Assembly: GCA_943704525.1 (NCBI GenBank)
Contig: CALSCQ010000028.1
Span: 1 to 11,918 of the forward strand
Direction of reading: 5' to 3'
From: Pigoraptor vietnamica
Lineage: Eukaryota > Opisthokonta > Filasterea
DNA: 11,918 bases
Both the position numbers and the translations under genes were made by a program. Below are positions 11,759 through 11,918 of the stretch, piece by piece. The notes under the pieces are model-generated. The model had not been told where the DNA came from, searched no databases, and saw only the letters and a program-made list of their open reading frames with translations. How positions within the stretch are numbered: the stretch's first letter is position 1; each line of letters begins with the position of its first letter.

Positions 11759-11815
11759 GTGAGTCAACACATCGCAGACGCGGCGCCGTTTGTCAGCCCC
11801 CTCGTGTGCTGTGTG

Positions 11816-11918
<103 letters not shown>

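Overview
The window looks like nuclear DNA from a GC-rich unicellular eukaryote. It holds four protein-coding genes, all split by spliceosomal introns, with long microsatellites and short intergenic gaps. Every exon-intron model below was read by eye from splice dinucleotides plus continuity of conserved protein motifs. I cannot place the species. A free-living heterotrophic protist fits best, because one gene is a large EGF/Fn3-bearing transmembrane receptor.

Layout. (1) 1-865, minus strand: the 5' half of COQ2 (4-hydroxybenzoate polyprenyltransferase, ubiquinone synthesis), with three exons visible, a GC-AG intron, and the 3' part off the window. (2) 866-1407: a shared divergent promoter region carrying a CT/CA microsatellite. 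(3) 1408-4611, plus strand: a complete p68/DDX5/Dbp2-type DEAD-box RNA helicase in five exons (655 aa). It has an RD-repeat N-terminus, a Gly/Tyr/Ser-rich C-terminus, and a 790-nt intron inside motif V. (4) 4612-5497: an AT-rich intergenic stretch, then a pyrimidine-rich leader with a stem-loop and a short uORF. (5) 5498-9949, plus strand: a six-exon gene for a 1174-aa single-pass receptor phosphodiesterase. Its order is signal peptide, class C GPCR-like Venus-flytrap domain, two EGF-like modules, one Fn3 domain, a transmembrane helix, and a cytosolic 3',5'-cyclic nucleotide phosphodiesterase. (6) 9950-10788: intergenic. (7) 10789-11758, plus strand: the first three small exons of a DinB-superfamily protein. 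The window ends inside a (TG)51 tract in its third intron.

The genes are not an operon and do not obviously act together. COQ2 is mitochondrial lipid metabolism, the helicase is nuclear RNA metabolism, the receptor is membrane signalling, and the DinB-like protein is a putative small metalloenzyme.

The most unusual item is the receptor phosphodiesterase. It has the general plan of natriuretic-peptide-receptor guanylate cyclases, with a Venus-flytrap outside and cyclic-nucleotide chemistry inside. But the enzyme destroys the second messenger instead of making it, and the extracellular domain keeps residues that bind the alpha-amino-acid group in metabotropic glutamate receptors.
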